From NCBI RefSeq assembly GCF_002929275.1, contig NZ_PJIK01000008.1, positions 62,001-126,000 of the forward strand: a stretch of DNA of 64,000 nt, read 5' to 3'. This document shows positions 61,254 to 64,000 of this stretch, one piece after another. The notes beneath the pieces are model-generated. The model was not told where the DNA came from, did not search any database, and saw only the letters and a list, made by a program, of their open reading frames with translations. The stretch comes from Arthrobacter sp. ZGTC131. GTDB taxonomy: Bacteria > Actinomycetota > Actinomycetes > Actinomycetales > Micrococcaceae. The position numbers were made by a program, and so were the translations under genes. Each line of letters opens with the position of its first letter. Positions within the stretch are counted from its first letter, which is position 1.

Positions 61254-62984
61254 ATGACCATCCAGGAATCTGAGGCAGAAGCCGCCTTCAGGGCGGGCAG
61301 GGAATGGTTCAAGAGTGCGGTGGTGTACCAGATCTACCCGCGCAGCTTCGCCGATTCGGACGGGGACGGGATCGGCGACCTCCGCGGGATCATCGGCCGG
61401 CTCGACTACCTGCAGGAACTGGGCGTCGACGTCGTGTGGCTGTCCCCGGTGTACCGCTCACCGCAGGACGACAACGGTTACGACATCAGCGACTACCGGG
61501 ACATCGATCCGGTCTTCGGGGACCTGGCAACCCTGGATGAGCTCCTGGACGGACTGCACGCACGCGGCATGAAGCTCGTGATGGACCTGGTGGTCAACCA
61601 CACCTCGGACGAGCACCCGTGGTTCGCGGAATCCCGCTCGGGCAAGGACAATCCGAAGAGGGACTGGTACTGGTGGCGGCCGCCGCGGGACGGTGCCGAG
61701 CCCGGCACTGCGGGTGCGGAGCCGAACAACTGGGGGTCCGCGTTTTCCGGGCCGGCCTGGGAGTACGACCCCGCGTCCGGGGAGTACTACCTCCACCTCT
61801 TTTCACGGAAGCAGCCGGACCTCAACTGGGAGAACCCGGACGTGCGGACCGCCATCTACGACATGATGAACTGGTGGCTCGACCGGGGAGTGGACGGCTT
61901 CCGGATGGACGTCATCAACTTCATTTCCAAGGTGGAGTCACTGCCGGACGGTCCACGGGCTGACGGCATGCTCTACGGCGACGGCGGACCCCACTTCATC
62001 TGCGGGCCGCGCATCCACGAGTTCCTGCAGGAGATGCACCAGGAGGTCTTCGCCGGCCGCGACAAGGACCTGCTCACCGTGGGCGAGATGCCCGGGGTGA
62101 CGGTGGAGGACGCCGCGCTGTTCACCGACCCTAAACGCCATGAGGTGGACATGGTGTTCCAGTTTGAGCACGTGGCCCTGGACCAGGAGGGCGGCAACAA
62201 GTGGCGGCCCAAGAAGCTCCAGCTGACCGACCTGAAGAGGTCCCTGGGCCGCTGGCAGGAGGCGCTGGCGGAGAGCGGCTGGAACAGCCTCTACTGGGGC
62301 AACCACGACCAGGCCCGCGCCGTGTCCCGCTTCGGCGACGACGGCCTGTACCGCGAGCTGTCGGCCAAAATGCTGGCCGCCGTCCTGCATCTGCACCGCG
62401 GCACGCCGTACGTCTACCAGGGCGAGGAACTGGGCATGACCAACATGGCGTTCGGCGCGATCAGCGACTACCGCGACATCGAAGTCCTCAACCACCACCG
62501 GGAGGCCACCACGCACCTGGGCCACACGGACGCCGAGGTCCTCGCCGCCCTGGCGCCGCTGAACCGCGACAACGCGCGCACGCCGGTCCAGTGGGACGCA
62601 AGCCGGCATGCGGGCTTCACCACCGGGGCCCCGTGGATCACGGTCAATCCGAACGCGAACACCATCAACGCCGCCGCACAGGTGGACGACCCGCAGTCGG
62701 TCTTCAGCTTCTACCGGCAGGTCATCGCCCTGCGGCACGTGGACCCCGTGGTGGCCTACGGCGACTTCACCATGCTGCTGCCCGACGACGAACACGTCTA
62801 CGCGTTCCGGCGCTCACTGCCGGACGCGGAGATGCTGGTCCTGGGAAACTTTTCGGCCACCAAACAGTCGCCCGGCCTTGACGAGTCCTGGGGCGCCGCC
62901 GAGCAGGTGCTGGGGAACTACCCGCCGGAAGCCGGCCTGAGGTTGCGTCCCTGGGAAGTCAAGGTCTTCCGCCGCAGCCTGTAG
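61254..62984 (+). CDS. Alpha-glucosidase, GH13 (oligo-1,6-glucosidase type)
   Basis: 576 residues. All four GH13 regions are present: DLVVNHTSDEHPWF, VDGFRMDVINF (nucleophile Asp), VGEMPGVTVEDA (acid Glu) and GNHDQARAVSRFGDD. KQPDLNWENP is the QPDLN motif of the alpha-glucosidase/oligo-1,6-glucosidase subgroup. It is cytosolic and releases glucose from maltose-type oligosaccharides. AGGAGGAACCAGCA precedes ATG. It is followed by GC-rich repeats and then by a convergent GH13 gene, a trehalose/maltose context. Confidence 0.94.
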   Translation: MTIQESEAEAAFRAGREWFKSAVVYQIYPRSFADSDGDGIGDLRGIIGRLDYLQELGVDVVWLSPVYRSPQDDNGYDISDYRDIDPVFGDLATLDELLDGLHARGMKLVMDLVVNHTSDEHPWFAESRSGKDNPKRDWYWWRPPRDGAEPGTAGAEPNNWGSAFSGPAWEYDPASGEYYLHLFSRKQPDLNWENPDVRTAIYDMMNWWLDRGVDGFRMDVINFISKVESLPDGPRADGMLYGDGGPHFICGPRIHEFLQEMHQEVFAGRDKDLLTVGEMPGVTVEDAALFTDPKRHEVDMVFQFEHVALDQEGGNKWRPKKLQLTDLKRSLGRWQEALAESGWNSLYWGNHDQARAVSRFGDDGLYRELSAKMLAAVLHLHRGTPYVYQGEELGMTNMAFGAISDYRDIEVLNHHREATTHLGHTDAEVLAALAPLNRDNARTPVQWDASRHAGFTTGAPWITVNPNANTINAAAQVDDPQSVFSFYRQVIALRHVDPVVAYGDFTMLLPDDEHVYAFRRSLPDAEMLVLGNFSATKQSPGLDESWGAAEQVLGNYPPEAGLRLRPWEVKVFRRSL

Positions 62985-63032
62985 CCCGCCAGCCGACCGC
63001 CCCGCCAGCCGACCGCCCCGCCGGCCGGCCCG
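62985..63032. repeat. 16-bp tandem repeats after the alpha-glucosidase gene
   Basis: CCCGCCAGCCGACCGC occurs twice in tandem (62985-63000 and 63001-63016) with a degenerate third copy. It lies directly after the stop codon. Confidence 0.75.
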
Positions 63033-63037
63033 CCTGC

Positions 63038-63066
63038 GGGCCGCCCCCGCCAGGCGGGGGCGGCCC
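63038..63066. terminator. GC-rich hairpin between convergent GH13 genes
   Basis: GGGCCGCCCCCGCC faces GGCGGGGGCGGCCC with almost no loop, so about twelve pairs with a small loop form in practice. A bidirectional terminator between two convergent genes is likely; no T-run. Confidence 0.65.
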
Positions 63067-63093
63067 CTTAGCGGTGGCCCTCAGAGCGCGCCC

Positions 63094-64000
63094 TCAGGGC
63101 GCGAGCCGGTCGCCGGTCTTGTGTACCCGGAACCAGCGGTAGCCGTAGCGGCCCAGCTCAACCGTGAATCCGCCGTCGGGCTCCAGCGGAACGTTGTCGC
63201 CGTCGAACAAGTCCAGCAGTACTGCGCCCTTGAACGCCCGGGGCGGGCCGTCCTTGGGACCGGCGTTGCCGCTGACTTTCACAGTGTCCTCGCCGAGGTT
63301 GTGGAGCAGCACCAGGGTGGCCCCGGTCGAGCTGCAGGTATGCGCGAAGACCGCCGGCTCGGGCTGGTCGATGACGGCGAAGTCGCCCCAGCCCAGCTCG
63401 GGTGATTCGCGGTAGCGCTGGATGAGCGTGGCGATGAAGTTCCACAGGGACTCCGGGTCCCGCTTGGCGGCCGCGGCATTGACCTTGTCCGGGCCGAACT
63501 CCCCGCGAGCCACCGGCTGCACAAGGTCCGAGACCAGCGCGTTGGAGAAGCCGCCGTTCTTTTCGTCGTTCCATTGCATGGGCGTGCGCACGGCAGACCG
63601 GCTTTTCTGCCGCAGGTCCTCGCCCATCCCGATTTCTTCGCCGTAATAGAGCACGGGTGTGCCCGGCAGGGAGAACATCAGCGAGTACACCATGCGGATC
63701 CTGCCGGCGTCGCCGTTGAGCATCGGCGGCAGCCGGCGCCGAAGGCCCCGGCCGTAGACCTGCATGTTCTTCTCCGGGCCGAACGCGGCGAAGACCTCCT
63801 CACGCTCGCCGTCGCTGAGCTTGTCGAGCGTGAGCTCGTCATGGTTGCGGACGAACATGGCCCACTGGTTGTCTGGATTCAGCGCCGGCCGGCTCTTCAG
63901 CGTCTCCGCCAGCGGCCGGGCGTCCCCGCGGGCCAGCGACAGGTAAATGTGCTGCATGGACATGAAGTCGAACTGCATGTTCAGCTCATCGCCCTCGGCG
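63094..64000 (-). CDS. Trehalose-synthase-like GH13 enzyme (partial; N-terminus outside window)
   Basis: The C-terminal 302 residues of a larger protein, open to the window end. The fourth GH13 region is MFVRNHDELTLDKLSD, followed by LPGTPVLYYGEEIGMGEDL and RTPMQWNDEKNGGFS, close to trehalose synthase (TreS, maltose-trehalose isomerase). The last 120 residues are a beta-sandwich ending YGYRWFRVHKTGD. It converges on the alpha-glucosidase gene and could share maltose metabolism. Confidence 0.85.
   Translation of the reverse strand, partial: AEGDELNMQFDFMSMQHIYLSLARGDARPLAETLKSRPALNPDNQWAMFVRNHDELTLDKLSDGEREEVFAAFGPEKNMQVYGRGLRRRLPPMLNGDAGRIRMVYSLMFSLPGTPVLYYGEEIGMGEDLRQKSRSAVRTPMQWNDEKNGGFSNALVSDLVQPVARGEFGPDKVNAAAAKRDPESLWNFIATLIQRYRESPELGWGDFAVIDQPEPAVFAHTCSSTGATLVLLHNLGEDTVKVSGNAGPKDGPPRAFKGAVLLDLFDGDNVPLEPDGGFTVELGRYGYRWFRVHKTGDRLAP

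Overview
The window is high-GC actinobacterial chromosome, most like Arthrobacter/Pseudarthrobacter (Micrococcaceae). The evidence is the codon use, the NUDIX-murJ and cca blocks, the rpsF-ssb-rpsR-rplI set followed by dnaB, an actinobacterial LexA box and a CsoR-type copper operon. Genus is an inference; no rRNA or tRNA gene was seen. Both the cca/murJ block and the rpsF-dnaB block normally lie near the chromosome origin, so this is probably origin-proximal DNA, although dnaA/dnaN are not in the window.

Layout. 0-6.6 kb: a degenerate protein-kinase-like membrane protein (cut by the window edge), murJ and a NUDIX hydrolase on the minus strand; cca and a histidine phosphatase on the plus strand. 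6.6-7.5 kb: a stretch with no large gene but a tiny ORF behind a strong ribosome binding site, two hairpins (one terminator-like), an AT-rich segment and a 46-codon gene. 7.5-25.4 kb: envelope and housekeeping genes (GT87 glycosyltransferase, FAD oxidoreductase, transpeptidase lipoprotein, ABC-F protein, MFS, PAP2-diacylglycerol kinase fusion, an ABC exporter with its two-component system, dioxygenase-like lipoprotein, M18 aminopeptidase, amino acid permease). 25.5-32.8 kb: YnfA-like protein, ribosomal/SSB cluster, small enzymes, a pair of membrane-anchored proteins with bL12-tail-like motifs, a DnaA-box cluster and dnaB. 32.8-37.8 kb: a four-gene oligopeptide/nickel-type importer behind a Fur-family-like operator. 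37.9-49.7 kb: thioesterase, DoxX, MATE and EamA transporters, CGNR regulator, orphan WXG100 protein, the csoR-copZ-copA operon and a universal stress protein.

49.9-64 kb is more accessory: a umuD/umuC pair split by an oppositely oriented acetyltransferase and controlled by a LexA box; a PadR/HAAS-like/CPBP cluster behind a 25-bp inverted repeat; an aminoglycoside-phosphotransferase-like kinase; two RibD-C/DHFR-like reductases; a flavin monooxygenase broken by a nonsense codon and a frameshift; a beta-propeller plus MoaD/ThiS pair; and two GH13 enzymes (alpha-glucosidase, and a trehalose-synthase-like protein cut by the window end).

The points that most merit follow-up are the small-ORF/hairpin region at 6.6-7.5 kb, the bL12-like membrane pair, the metal-type operator on the peptide importer, the PadR operator and its cluster, the DnaA boxes before dnaB, and the separate kinase-N-lobe remnant next to murJ. 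All functions are inferred from motifs and context; no database search was run.
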